From contig NW_027473863.1 of the NCBI RefSeq assembly GCF_050947335.1, positions 1-64,000 of the forward strand: DNA of 64,000 nucleotides, in the 5' to 3' direction. A model generated the notes under the pieces. That model searched no databases. It worked only from the letters and a program-made list of their open reading frames with translations, and was not told where the DNA came from. Positions 13,169 through 25,210 of the stretch are shown here, one piece after another. The stretch is from Megachile rotundata (Eukaryota > Arthropoda > Insecta > Hymenoptera > Megachilidae). Every line of letters starts with the position of its first letter. The first letter of the stretch is position 1. The translations under genes were made by a program, and so were the position numbers.

Positions 13169-15060
13169 AGTTATGTTAAGTTATCCTATCTGAGCACAAT
13201 TCAACACCACAATGAACAATTTTGCCCGTTTTGAACGAATTTTGCTCATTTTCGCACGATTCAGCCTCTAATTCGCACATATCCGCTGTAATTCGACTCT
13301 GTACTATCTAGTTATGTTAGGTTATCCTATCTGAGCACAATTCAACACCACAACGAACAATTTTGCTCGTTTTGCACGAATTATGCTCATTTTCGCACGA
13401 TTCAGCCTCTAATTCGCACATATCCGCTGCAATTCGACTCTGTACTATCTAGTTATGTTAAGTTATCCTATCTGAGCACAATTCAATACCACAATGAACA
13501 ATTTTGATCGTTCTGCACGAATTTTGCTCGTTTTGAACGAATTTTGCTCATTTTCGAACGATTCAGCCTCTAATTCGCACATATCCGCAGTAATTCGACT
13601 TTGTACTATCTAGTTATGTTAAGTTATCCTATCTGAGCACAATTCAACACCACAATGAACAATTTTGCTCGTTTTGCACGAATTTTGCTCGTTTTGAACG
13701 AATTTTGCTCATTTTCGAACGATTCAGCCTCTAGTTCGCACATATCCGCAGTAATTCGACTCTGTACTATCTAGTTATGTTAAGTTATCCTATCTGAGCA
13801 CAATTCAACACCACAATGAACAATTTTGCTCGTTTTGCACGAATTTTGCTCGTTTTCGCACGATTCACCCTCTAATTCGCACATATCCGCTGTAATTCGA
13901 CTCTGTACTATCTAGTTATGTTATGTTATCCTATCTGAGCACAATTCAACACCACAATGAACAATTTGGTCGTTTTGAACGAATTATGCTCATTTTCGCA
14001 CGATTCAGCCTCTAATTCGCACATATCCGCTGTAATTCGACTCTGTACTATCTAGTTATGTTAAGTTATCGTAACTGAGCACAATTCAACACCACAATGA
14101 ACAATTTTGATCGTTTTGAACGAATTATGCTCATTTTCGCACGATTCAGCCTCTAATTCGCACATATCCGCTGTTATTCGACTCTGTACTATCTAGTTAT
14201 GTTAAGTTATCGTAACTGAGCACAATTCAACACCACAATGAACAATTTTGATCGTTTTGAACGAATTATGCTCATTTTCGCACGATTCAGCCTCTAATTC
14301 GCACATATCCGCTGTAATTCGACTCTGTACTATCTAGTTATGTTAAGTTATCCTATCTGAGCACAATTCAACACCACAATGAACAATTTTGCTCGTTTTG
14401 CACGAATTATGCTCATTTTCGCACGATTCAGCCTCTAATTCGCACATATCCGCTGTAATTCGACTCTGTACTATCTAGTTATGTTAAGTTATCCTATCTG
14501 AGCACAATTCAACACTACAATGAACAATTTTGCTCGTTTTGAACGAATTATGCTCATTTTCGCACGATTCAGCCTCTAATTCGCACATATCCGCTGCAAT
14601 TCGACTCTGTACTATCTAGTTATGTTAAGTTATCCTATCTGAGCACAATTCAACACCACAATGAACAATTTTGCTCGTGTTGCACGAATTTTGCTCGTTT
14701 TGAACGAATTTTGCTCATTTTCGAACGATTCAGCCTCTAATTCGCACATATCCGCTGTAATTTGACTCTGTACCATCTAGTCATGTTAAGTTATCGTAAC
14801 TGAGCACAATTCAACACCACAACGAACAATTTTGCTCGTTTTGCACGAATTATGCTCATTTTCGCACGATTCAGCCTCTAATTCGCACATATCCGCTGTA
14901 ATTCGACTCTGTACTATCTAGTCATGTTAAGTTATAGTAACTGAGCACAATTCAACACCACAATGAACAATTTTGATCGTTTTGAACGAATTATGCTCAT
15001 TTTCGCACAATTCAGCCTCTAATTCGCACATATCCGCTGTAATTCGACTCTGTACTATCT
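13169..15060 (+). repeat. Satellite, 13 mosaic monomers
   Basis: Starts are 13169, 13310, 13451, 13612, 13773, 13914, 14054, 14195, 14336, 14477, 14618, 14779 and 14920; 13451, 13612 and 14618 are 161 bp. The 13773 monomer is 141 bp with a recombined core (gctcg twice, then gcacg, ccctc), a type repeated at 16249 and 22572. The 13914 monomer is 140 bp with aatttggtcg. Those at 14054 and 14195 combine the agttatg head with tatcgtaactg, a pairing that is uncommon elsewhere. Confidence 0.88.
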
Positions 15061-16682
15061 AGTTATGTTAAGTTATCCTATCTGAGCACAATTCAACACC
15101 ACAACGAACAATTTTGCTTGTTTTGAACGAATTATGCTCATTTTCGCACGATTCAGCCTCTAATTCGCACATATCCGCTGTAATTCGACTCTGTACTATC
15201 TAGTTATGTTAAGTTATCCTATCTGAGCACAATTCAACACCACAATGAACAATTTTGCTCGTTTTGCACGAATTTTGCTCGTTTTGAACGAATTTTGCTC
15301 ATTTTCGAACGATTCAGCCTCTAATTCGCACATATCCGCTGTAATTCGACTCTGTACTATGTAGTTATGTTAAGTTATCCTATCTGAGCACAATTCGACA
15401 CCACAATGAACAATTTTGCTCGTTTTGCACGAATTATGCTCATTTTCGCACGATTCAGCCTCTAATTCGCACATATCCGCTGTAATTCGACTCTGTACTA
15501 TCTAGTTATGTTAAGTTATAGTAACTGAGCACAATTCAACACCACAATGAACAATTTTGCCCGTTTTGAACGAATTTTGCTCATTTTCGCACGATTCAGC
15601 CTCTAATTCGCACATATCCGCTGTAATTCGACTCTGTACTATCTAGTTATGTTAAGCTATCCTATCTGAGCACAATTCAACACCACAATGAACAATTTTG
15701 CTCGTTTTGCACGAATTAGGCTCATTTTCGCACGATTCAGCCTCTAATTCGCACATATCCGCTGCAATTCGACTCTGTACTATCTAGTTATGTTAAGTTA
15801 TCCTATCTGAGCACAATTCAACACCACAATGAACAATTTTGATCGTTCTGCACGAATTTTGCTCGTTTTGAACGAATTTTGCTCATTTTCGAACGATTCA
15901 GCCTCTAATTCGCAGATATCCGCAGTAATTCGACTCTGTACTATCTAGTTATGTTAAGTTATCCTATCTGAGCACAATTCAACACCACAATGAACAATTT
16001 TGCTCGTTTTGCACGAATTTTGCTCGTTTTGAACGAATTTTGCTCATTTTCGAACGATTCAGCCTCTAATTCGCACATATCCGCTGTAATTCGACTCTGT
16101 ACTATCTAGTCATATTAAGTTATCGTAACTGAGCACAATTCAACACCACAATGAACAATTTTGCTCGTTTTGAACGAATTATGGTCATTTTCGCACGATT
16201 CAGCCTCTAGTTCGCACATATCCGCTGTAATTCGACTCTGTACTATCTAGTTATGTTAAGTTATCCTATCTGAGCACAATTCAACACCACAATGAACAAT
16301 TTTGCTCGTTTTGCACGAATTTTGCTCGTTTTCGCACGATTCACACTCTAATTCGCACATATCCGCTGTAATTCGACTCTGTACTATCTAGTTATGTTAA
16401 GTTATCCTATCTGAGCACAATTCAACACCACAATGAACAATTTTGCTCGTTTTGAACGAATTATGCTCATTTTCGCACGATTCAGCCTCTAATTCGCACA
16501 TATCCGCTGTAATTCGACTTTGTACTATCTAGTTATGTTAAGTTATCGTAACTGAGCACAATTCAACACCACAATGAACAATTTTGATCGTTTTGAACGA
16601 ATTTTGAACGAATTATGCTCATTTTCGCACGATTCAGCCTCTAATTCGCACATATCCGCTGTAATTCGACTCTGTACTATCT
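15061..16682 (+). repeat. Segment present in permuted order at 21686-23437
   Basis: The part 15061-15503 (gcttgttttg, a long monomer, attcgac) matches 22995-23437, and the part 15504-16682 (gcccg, gctatcc with aattagg, two long, agtcatatt, recombined core) matches 21686-22994. In the right copy the two parts are in the opposite order. The right copy also has one additional 141-bp monomer (22129). The 16531 monomer is 152 bp because of an 11-bp tandem duplication, ttttgaacgaa, at 16591-16601 and 16602-16612. Confidence 0.85.
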
Positions 16683-17557
16683 AGTTATGTTAAGTTATCC
16701 TATCTGAGCACAATTCAACACCACAACGAACAATTTTGCTCGTTCTGCACGAATTTTGCTCGTTTTGAACGAATTATGCTCATTTTCGCACGATTCAGCC
16801 TCTAATTCGCACATATCCGCTGTAATTCGACTCTGTACTATCTAGTCATGTTAAGTTATCGAAACTGAGCACAATTCAACACCACAATGAACAATTTTGC
16901 TCGTTTTGAACGAATTATGCTCATTTTCGCACGATTCAGCCTCTAATTCGCACATATCCGCTGTAATCGACTCCTACTAGTTAAGTTATCCTATCTGAGC
17001 ACAATTCAACACCACAATGAACAATTTTGTCCGTTTTGAACGAATTTTGCTCATTTTCGCACGATTCAGACTCTAATTCGCACATATCCGCTGTAATTCG
17101 ACTCTGTACTATCTAGTTATGTTAAGTTATCCTATCTGAGCACAATTCAACACCACAATGAACAATTTTGCTCGTTTTGCACGAATTTTGCTAGTTTTGA
17201 ACGAATTTTGCTCATTTTCGAACGTTTCAGCCTCTAATTCGCACATATGCGCAGTAATTCGACTCTGTACTATCTAGTTATGTTAAGTTATCCTATCTGA
17301 GCACAATTCGACACCACAATGAACAATTTTGCTCGTTTTGCACGAATTATGCTCATTTTCGCACGATTCAGCCTCTAGTTCGCACATATCCGCTGTAATT
17401 CGACTCTGTACTATCTAGTTATGTTAAGTTATCCTATCTGAGCACAATTCGACACCACAATGAACAATTTTGCTCGTTTTGCACGAATTATGCTCATTTT
17501 CGCACGATTCAGCCTCTAATTCGCACATATCCGCTGTAATTCGACTCTGTACTATCT
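16683..17557 (+). repeat. Satellite with two adjoining microdeletions, then M9-M11-like run
   Basis: Starts are 16683 (161), 16844 (135), 16979 (136), 17115 (161), 17276 and 17417. The end of 16844 reads ctgtaatcgactcctact, with about 6 bp missing from the tail. The next head is agttaagttatcc, lacking 5 bp (atgtt). These adjacent losses at about 16966-16984 are unlike the usual whole-monomer or 20-bp steps. From 17115 the tags gaacgtttcag, attcgac and tagttcg follow HOR order M9, M10, M11. Confidence 0.88.
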
Positions 17558-20500
17558 AGCTATGTTACGTTATCCTATCTGAGCACAATTCAACACCACA
17601 ACGAACAATTTTGCTCGTTTTGCACGAATTAGGCTCATTTTCGCACGATTCAGCCTCTAATTCGCACATATCCGCTGTAATTGGACTCTGTGCTATCTGG
17701 TCATGTTAAGTTATCGTAACTGAGCACAATTCAACACCACAATGAACAATTTTGCTCGTTTTGAACGAATAATGCTCATTTTCGCACGATTCAGCCTCTA
17801 GTTCGCACATATCCGCTGTAATTCGACTCTGTACTATCTAGTTATGTTAAGTTATCCTATCTGAGCACAATTCAACACCACAATGAACAATTTTGCTCGT
17901 TTTGCACGAATTATGCTCGTTTTGAACGAATTTTGCTCATTTTCGCACGATTCAGCCTCTAATTCGCACATATCCGCTGTAATTCGACTCTGTACTATCT
18001 AGTCATGTTAAGTTATCGTAACTGAGCACAATTCAACACCACAATGAACAATTTTGATCGTTTTGAACGAATTATGCTCATTTTCGCACGATTCAGCCTC
18101 TAATTCGCACATATCCGCTGTAATTCGACTCTGTACTATCTAGTTATGTTAAGTTATCCTATCTGAGCACAATTCAACACCACAATGAACAATTTTGCTC
18201 GTGTTGCACGAATTATGCTCATTTTCGCACGATTCAGCCTCTAATTCGCACATATCCGCTGTAATTCGACTCTGTACTATCTAGTTATGTTAAGTTATCC
18301 TATCTGAGCACAATTCAACACCACAACGAACAATTTTGCTCGTTTTGCACGAATTATGCTCATTTTCGCACGATTCAGCCTCTAATTCGCACATATCCGC
18401 TGTAATTCGACTCTGTACTATCTAGTCATGTTAAGTTATAGTAACTGAGCACAATTCAACACCACAATGAACAATTTTGATCGTTTTGAACGAATTATGC
18501 TCATTTTCGCACAATTCAGCCTCTAATTCGCACATATCCGCTGCAATTCGACTCTGTACTATCTAGTTATGTTAAGTTATCCTATCTGAGCACAATACAA
18601 CACCACAATGAACAATTTTGCCCGTTTTGAACGAATTTTGCACATTTTCGCACGATTCAGCCTCTAATTCGCACATATCCGCTGCAATTCGACTCTGTAC
18701 TATCTAGTTATGTTAAGTTATCCTATCTGAGCACAATTCAACACCACAATGAACAATTTTGATCGTTCTGCACGAATTTTGCTCGTTTTGAACGAATTTT
18801 GCTCATTTTCGAACGATTCAGCCTCTAATTCGCACATATCCGCAGTAATTCGACTCTGTACTATCTAGTTATGTTAAGTTATCCTATCTGAGCACAATTC
18901 AACACCACAATGAACAATTTTGCTCGTTTTGCACGAATTTTGCTCGTTTTGAACGAATTTTGCTCATTTTCGAACGATTCAGCCTCTAATTCGCACATAT
19001 CCGCTGTAATTCGACTCTGTACTATCTAGTTATGTTAAGTTATCCTATCTGAGCACAATTCAACACCACAATGAACAATTTTGCTCGTTTTGAACGAGTT
19101 ATGCTCATTTTCGCACGATTCAGCCTCTAATTCGCACATATCCGCTGTAATTCGACTCTGTACTATCTAGTCATGTTAAGTTATAGTAACTGAGCACAAT
19201 TCAACACCACAATGAACAATTTTGATCGTTTTGAACGAATTATGCTCATTTTCGCACAATTCAGCCTCTAATTCGCACATATCCGCTGTAATTCGACTCT
19301 GTACTATCTAGTTATGTTAAGTTATCCTATCTGAGCACAATTCAACACCACAATGAACAATTTTGCCCGTTTTGAACGAATTTTGCTCATTTTCGCACGA
19401 TTCAGCCTCTAATTCGCACATATCCGCTGCAATTCGACTCTGTACTATCTAGTTATGTTAAGTTATCCTATCTGAGCACAATTCAACACCACAATGAACA
19501 ATTTTGATCGTTCTGCACGAATTTTGCTCGTTTTGAACGAATTTTGCTCATTTTGGAACGATTCAGCCTCTAATTCGCACATATCCGCTGTAATTCGACT
19601 CTGTACTATCTAGTTATGTTAAGTTATCCTATCTGAGCACAATTCAACACCACAACGAACAATTTTGCTCGTTTTGAACGAATTATGCTCATTTTCGCAC
19701 GATTCAGCCTCTAATTCGCACATATCCGCTGTAATTCGACTCTGTACTATCTAGTTATGTTAAGTTATCCTATCTGAGCACAATTCAACACCACAATGAA
19801 CAATTTTGATCGTTCTGCACGAATTTTGCTCGTTTTGAACGAATTTTGCTCATTTTCGAACGATTCAGCCTCTAATTCGCACATATCCGCTGTAATTCGA
19901 CTCTGTACTATCTAGTTATGTTAAGTTATCCTATCTGAGCACAATTCAACACCACAACGAACAATTTTGCTCGTTTTGAACGAATTATGCTCATTTTCGC
20001 ACGATTCAGCCTCTAATTCGCACATATCCGCTGTAATTCGACTATGTACTATCTAGTTATGTTAAGTTATCCTATCTGAGCACAATTCAACACCACAATG
20101 AACAATTTTGCTCGTTTTGAACGAATTATGCTCATTTTCGCACGATTCAGCCTCTAATTCGCACATATCCGCTGTAATTCGACTCTGTACTATCTAGTTA
20201 TGTTAAGTTATCCTATCTGAGCACAATTCAACACCACAACGAACAATTTTGCTCGTTCTGCACGAATTTTGCTCGTTTTGAACGAATTTTGCTCATTTTC
20301 GAACGATTCAGCCTCTAATTCGCACATATCCGCAGTAATTCGACTCTGTACTATCTAGTTATGTTAAGTTATCCTATCTGAGCACAATTCAACACCACAA
20401 TGAACAATTTTGCTCGTTTTGCACGAATTTTGCTGGTTCTGAACGAATTTTGCTCATTTTCGAACGATTCAGCCTCTAATTCGCAGATATCCGCTGTAAT

Positions 20501-21081
20501 TCGACTCTGTACTATCTAGTTATGTTAAGTTATCCTATCTGAGCACAATTCAACACCACAACGAACAATTTTGCTCGTTTTGAACGAATTATGCTCATTT
20601 TCGCACGATTCAGCCTCTAATTCGCACATATCCGCTGTAATTCGACTCTGTACTATCTAGTTATGTTAAGTTATCCTATCTGAGCATAATTCAACACCAC
20701 AATGAACAATTTTGCTCGTTTTGAACGAGTTATGCTCATTTTCGCACGATTCAGCCTCTAATTCGCACATATCCGCTGTAATTCGACTCTGTACTATCTA
20801 GTTATGTTAAGTTATCCTATCTGAGCACAATTCAACACCACAATGAACAATTTTGCTCGTTTTGCACGAATTATGCTCATTTTCGCACGATTTAGCCTCT
20901 AATTCGCACATATCCGCTGTAATTCGACTCTGTACTATCTAGTTATGTTAAGTTATCCTATCTGAGCACAATTCAACACCACAATGAACAATTTTGCTCG
21001 TTTTGCACGAATTATGCTCATTTTCGCACGATTCAGCCTCTAATTCGCACATATCCGCAGCAATTCGACTCTGTACTATCT
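17558..21081 (+). repeat. Duplication 1, right copy, 24 monomers
   Basis: This is the partner of 8437-12544. The deletion of 161 bp falls at the 19451 monomer, which joins the gatcgttctg front of left monomer 10330 to the ttttggaacg end of left monomer 10491. The left copy has five monomers at 11840-12544 where this copy has two (20800, 20941). Private changes include gagcataattc (20682), gctggttctg (about 20433) and gatttagcc (about 20889). Confidence 0.9.
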
Positions 21082-21685
21082 AGTTATGTTAAGTTATCCT
21101 ATCTGAGCACAATTCAACACCACAATAAACAATTTTGATCGTTCTGCACGAATTTTGCTCGTTTTGAACGAATTTTGCTCATTTTCGAACGATTCAGCCT
21201 CTAATTCGCACATATCCGCAGTAATTCGATTCTGTACTATCTAGTTATGTTAAGTTTTCCTATCTGAGCACAATTCAACACCACAATGAACAATTTTGCT
21301 CGTTTTGCACGAATTTTGCTCGTTTTGCACGAATTATGCTCATTTTCGCACGATTCAGCCTCTAATTCGCACATATCCGCTGTAATTCGACTCTGTACTA
21401 TCTAGTTATGTTAAGTTATCCTATCTGAGCACAATTCAACACCACAACGAACAATTTTGCTCGTTTTGCACGAATTATGCTCATTTTCGCACGATTCAGC
21501 CTCTAATTCGCACATATCTGCTGTAATTCGACTCTGTACTATCTAGTCATGTTAAGTTATAGTAACTGAGCACAATTCAACACCACAATGAACAATTTTG
21601 ATCGTTTTGAACGAATTATGCTCATTTTCGCACAATTCAGCCTCTAATTCGCACATATCCGCTGTAATTCGACTCTGTACTATCT
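21082..21685 (+). repeat. Duplication 1, right copy continued (aataaac segment)
   Basis: Four monomers start at 21082, 21243, 21404 and 21545 and pair with 12545, 12706, 12887 and 13028. The 21243 monomer is 161 bp against 181 bp in the left copy. The head at 21404 is ttaagttatcc where the left has ttaggttatcc. Confidence 0.9.
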
Positions 21686-23437
21686 AGTCATGTTAAGTTA
21701 TAGTAACTGAGCACAATTCAACACCACAATGAACAATTTTGCCCGTTTTGAACGAATTTTGCTCATTTTCGCACGATTCAGCCTCTAATTCGCACATATC
21801 CGCTGTAATTCGACTCTGTACTATCTAGTTATGTTAAGCTATCCTATCTGAGCACAATTCAACACCACAATGAACAATTTTGCTCGTTTTGCACGAATTA
21901 GGCTCATTTTCGCACGATTCAGCCTCTAATTCGCACATATCCGCTGCAATTCGACTCTGTACTATCTAGTTATGTTAAGTTATCCTATCTGAGCACAATT
22001 CAACACCACAATGAACAATTTTGATCGTTCTGCACGAATTTTGCTCGTTTTGAACGAATTTTGCTCATTTTCGAACGATTCAGCCTCTAATTCGCACATA
22101 TCCGCAGCAATTCGACTCTGTACTATCTAGTCATGTTAAGTTATCGTAACTGAGCACAATTCAACACCACAATGAACAATTTTGATCGTTTTGAACGAAT
22201 TATGCTCATTTTCGCACGATTCAGCCTCTAATTCGCACATATCCGCTGTAATTCGACTCTGTACTATCTAGTTATGTTAAGTTATCCTATCTGAGCACAA
22301 TTCAACACCACAATGAACAATTTTGCTCGTTTTGCACGAATTTTGCTCGTTTTGAACGAATTTTGCTCATTTTCGAACGATTCAGCCTCTAATTCGCACA
22401 TATCCGCTGTAATTCGACTCTGTACTATCTAGTCATATTAAGTTATCGTAACTGAGCACAATTCAACACCACAATGAACAATTTTGCTCGTTTTGAACGA
22501 ATTATGCTCATTTTCGCACGATTCAGCCTCTAGTTCGCACATATCCGCTGTAATTCGACTCTGTACTATCTAGTTATGTTAAGTTATCCTATCTGAGCAC
22601 AATTCAACACCACAATGAACAATTTTGCTCGTTTTGCACGAATTTTGCTCGTTTTCGCACGATTCACCCTCTAATTCGCACATATCCGCTGTAATTCGAC
22701 TCTGTACTATCTAGTTATGTTAAGTTATCCTATCTGAGCACAATTCAACACCACAATGAACAATTTTGCTCGTTTTGAACGAATTATGCTCATTTTCGCA
22801 CGATTCAGCCTCTAATTCGCACATATCCGCTGTAATTCGACTCTGTACTATCTAGTTATGTTAAGTTATCGTAACTGAGCACAATTCAACACCACAATGA
22901 ACAATTTTGCTCGTTTTGAACGAATTATGCTCATTTTCGCACGATTCAGCCTCTAATTCGCACATATCCGCTGTAATTCGACTCTGTACTATCTAGTTAT
23001 GTTAAGTTATCCTATCTGAGCACAATTCAACACCACAACGAACAATTTTGCTTGTTTTGAACGAATTATGCTCATTTTCGCACGATTCAGCCTCTAATTC
23101 GCACATATCCGCTGTAATTCGACTCTGTACTATCTAGTTATGTTAAGTTATCCTATCTGAGCACAATTCAACACCACAATGAACAATTTTGCTCGTTTTG
23201 CACGAATTTTGCTCGTTTTGAACGAATTTTGCACATTTTCGAACGATTCAGCCTCTAATTCGCACATATCCGCTGTAATTCGACTCTGTACTATCTAGTT
23301 ATGTTAAGTTATCCTATCTGAGCACAATTCGACACCACAATGAACAATTTTGCTCGTTTTGCACGAATTATGCTCATTTTCGCACGATTCAGCCTCTAAT
23401 TCGCACATATCCGCTGTAATTCGACTCTGTACTATCT
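21686..23437 (+). repeat. Permuted counterpart of 15061-16682
   Basis: Starts are 21686, 21827, 21968, 22129, 22270, 22431, 22572, 22713, 22854, 22995, 23136 and 23297; 21968, 22270 and 23136 are 161 bp. 21686-22994 corresponds to 15504-16682 (offset 6,182 then 6,323 after an extra 141-bp monomer at 22129). 22995-23437 corresponds to 15061-15503 (offset 7,934). Shared rare tags are gcttgttttg, agtcatatt and gctatcc with aattaggctc. Confidence 0.85.
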
Positions 23438-23578
23438 AGTTATGTTGCGTTATCCTATCTGAGCACAATTCAACACCACAACGAACAATTTTGCTCGTTT
23501 TGCACGAATTAGGCTCATTTTCGCACGATTCAGCCTCTAATTCGCACATATCCGCTGCAATTCGACTCTGTACTATCT
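23438..23578 (+). repeat. M12-like monomer with gttgcgttatcc head
   Basis: This single 141-bp monomer combines a cacaacg linker, a gaattaggctc core and a gctgcaattcg tail. The core and linker resemble HOR position M12 (43517), but its tail and head differ. It separates the permuted segment from the 1,028-bp tandem. Confidence 0.85.
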
Positions 23579-24606
23579 AGTTATGTTAAGTTATCCTATC
23601 TGAGCACAATTCAACACCACAACGAACAATTTTACTCGTTCTGCACGAATTTTGCTCGTTTTGAACGAATTTTGCTCATTTTCGAACGATTCAGCCTCTA
23701 ATTCGCACATATCCGCTGTAATTCGACTCTGTACTATCTAGTTATGTTAAGTTATCCTATCTGAGCACAATTCAACACCACAATGAACAATTTTGCTCGT
23801 TTTGCACGAATTTTGCTCGTTCTGAACGAATTTTGCTCATTTTCGAACGATTCAGCCTCTAATTCGCAGATATCCGCTGTAATTCGACTCTGTATTATCT
23901 AGTTATGTTAAGTTATCCTATCTGAGCACAATACAACACCACAACGAACAATTTTACTCGTTTTGAACGAATTATGCTCATTTTCGCACGATTCAGCCTC
24001 TAATTCGCACATATCCGCTGTAATTCGACTCTGTACTATCTAGCTATGTTAAGTTATCCTATCTGAGCACAATTCAACACCACAATGAACAATTTTGCTC
24101 GTTTTGAACGAATTATGCTCATTTTCGCACGATTCAGCCTCTAATTCGCACATATCCGCTGTAATTCGACTCTGTTACTATCTAGCTATGTTAAGTTATC
24201 CTATCTGAGCACAATTCAACACCACAATGAACAATTTTGATCGTTTTGAACGAATTATGCTCATTTTCGCACGATTCAGCCTCTAATTCGCACATATCCG
24301 CTGTAATTCGTCTCTGTACTATCTAGTTATGTTAAGTTATCCTATCTGAGCACAATTCAACACCACAATGAACAATTTTGCTCGTTTTGCACGAATTATG
24401 CTCATTTTCGCACGATTCAGCCTCTAATTCGCACATATCCGCTGTAATTCGACTCTGTACTATCTAGTTATGTTAAGTTATCCTATCTGAGCACAATTCA
24501 ACACCACAATGAACAATTTTGCTCGTTTTGCACGGAATATGCTCATTTTCGCACGATTCAGCCTCTAATTCGCACATATCCGCTGCAATTCGACTCTGTA
24601 CTATCT
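23579..24606 (+). repeat. 1,028-bp tandem unit, copy 1
   Basis: Seven monomers start at 23579 (161), 23740 (161), 23901, 24042 (142), 24184, 24325 and 24466. The first four form a quartet: tactcgttctg, then cgcagatatcc with gtattatct, then atacaac, then head agctatg. It repeats 1,028 bp downstream at 24607. The odd length comes from one inserted T in ctgttactatc (about 24175). Private tags are gcacggaatatg (about 24531) and cgtctctg (about 24310). Confidence 0.9.
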
Positions 24607-25210
24607 AGTTATGTTAAGTTATCCTATCTGAGCACAATTCAACACCACAACGAACAATTTTACTCGTTCTGCACGAATTTTGCTCGTTTTGAACGAATTT
24701 TGCTCATTTTCGAACGATTCAGCCTCTAATTCGCACATATCCGCTGTAATTCGACTCTGTACTATCTAGTTATGTTAAGTTATCCTATCTGAGCACAATT
24801 CAACACCACAATGAACAATTTTGCTCGTTTTGCACGAATTTTGCTCGTTCTGAACGAATTTTGCTCATTTTCGAACGATTCAGCCTCTAATTCGCAGATA
24901 TCCGCTGTAATTCGACTCTGTATTATCTAGTTATGTTAAGTTATCCTATCTGAGCACAATACAACACCACAACGAACAATTTTGCTCGTTTTGAACGAAT
25001 TATGCTCATTTTCGCACGATTCAGCCTCTAATTCGCACATATCCGCTGTAATTCGACTCTGTACTATCTAGCTATGTTAAGTTATCCTATCTGAGCACAA
25101 TTCAACACCACAATGAACAATTTTGCTCGTTTTGAACGAATTATGCTCATTTTCGCACGATTCAGCCTCTAATTCGCACATATCCGCTGTAATTCGACTC
25201 TGTACTATCT
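24607..25210 (+). repeat. 1,028-bp tandem unit, copy 2 (quartet only)
   Basis: Starts are 24607 (161), 24768 (161), 24929 and 25070, matching 23579, 23740, 23901 and 24042. The same quartet plan, in variant forms, also occurs at 11236-11839, 20196-20799, 28494-28956 (in part) and 31072-31675. It is therefore a mobile-looking motif of the array rather than a local event only. Confidence 0.88.

Larger units (their letters stand above)
8437..17557 (+). repeat. Domain 2: 62 monomers, mosaic without a clean HOR
   Basis: Seventeen monomers are 161 bp, one is 181 bp (12706), and four have other lengths (140 at 13914, 152 at 16531, 135 at 16844, 136 at 16979); the rest are 141 bp. Lengths total 9,121 bp exactly. 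It contains tags absent from domains 1, 4 and 5, notably the tatagtaactg head (9303, 10048, 13028, 14920 and 15504). Its first part is duplicated at the start of domain 3. It ends with a run in HOR order, M9, M10, M11 (17115, 17276, 17417), that leads into M12 at 17558. Confidence 0.9.
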
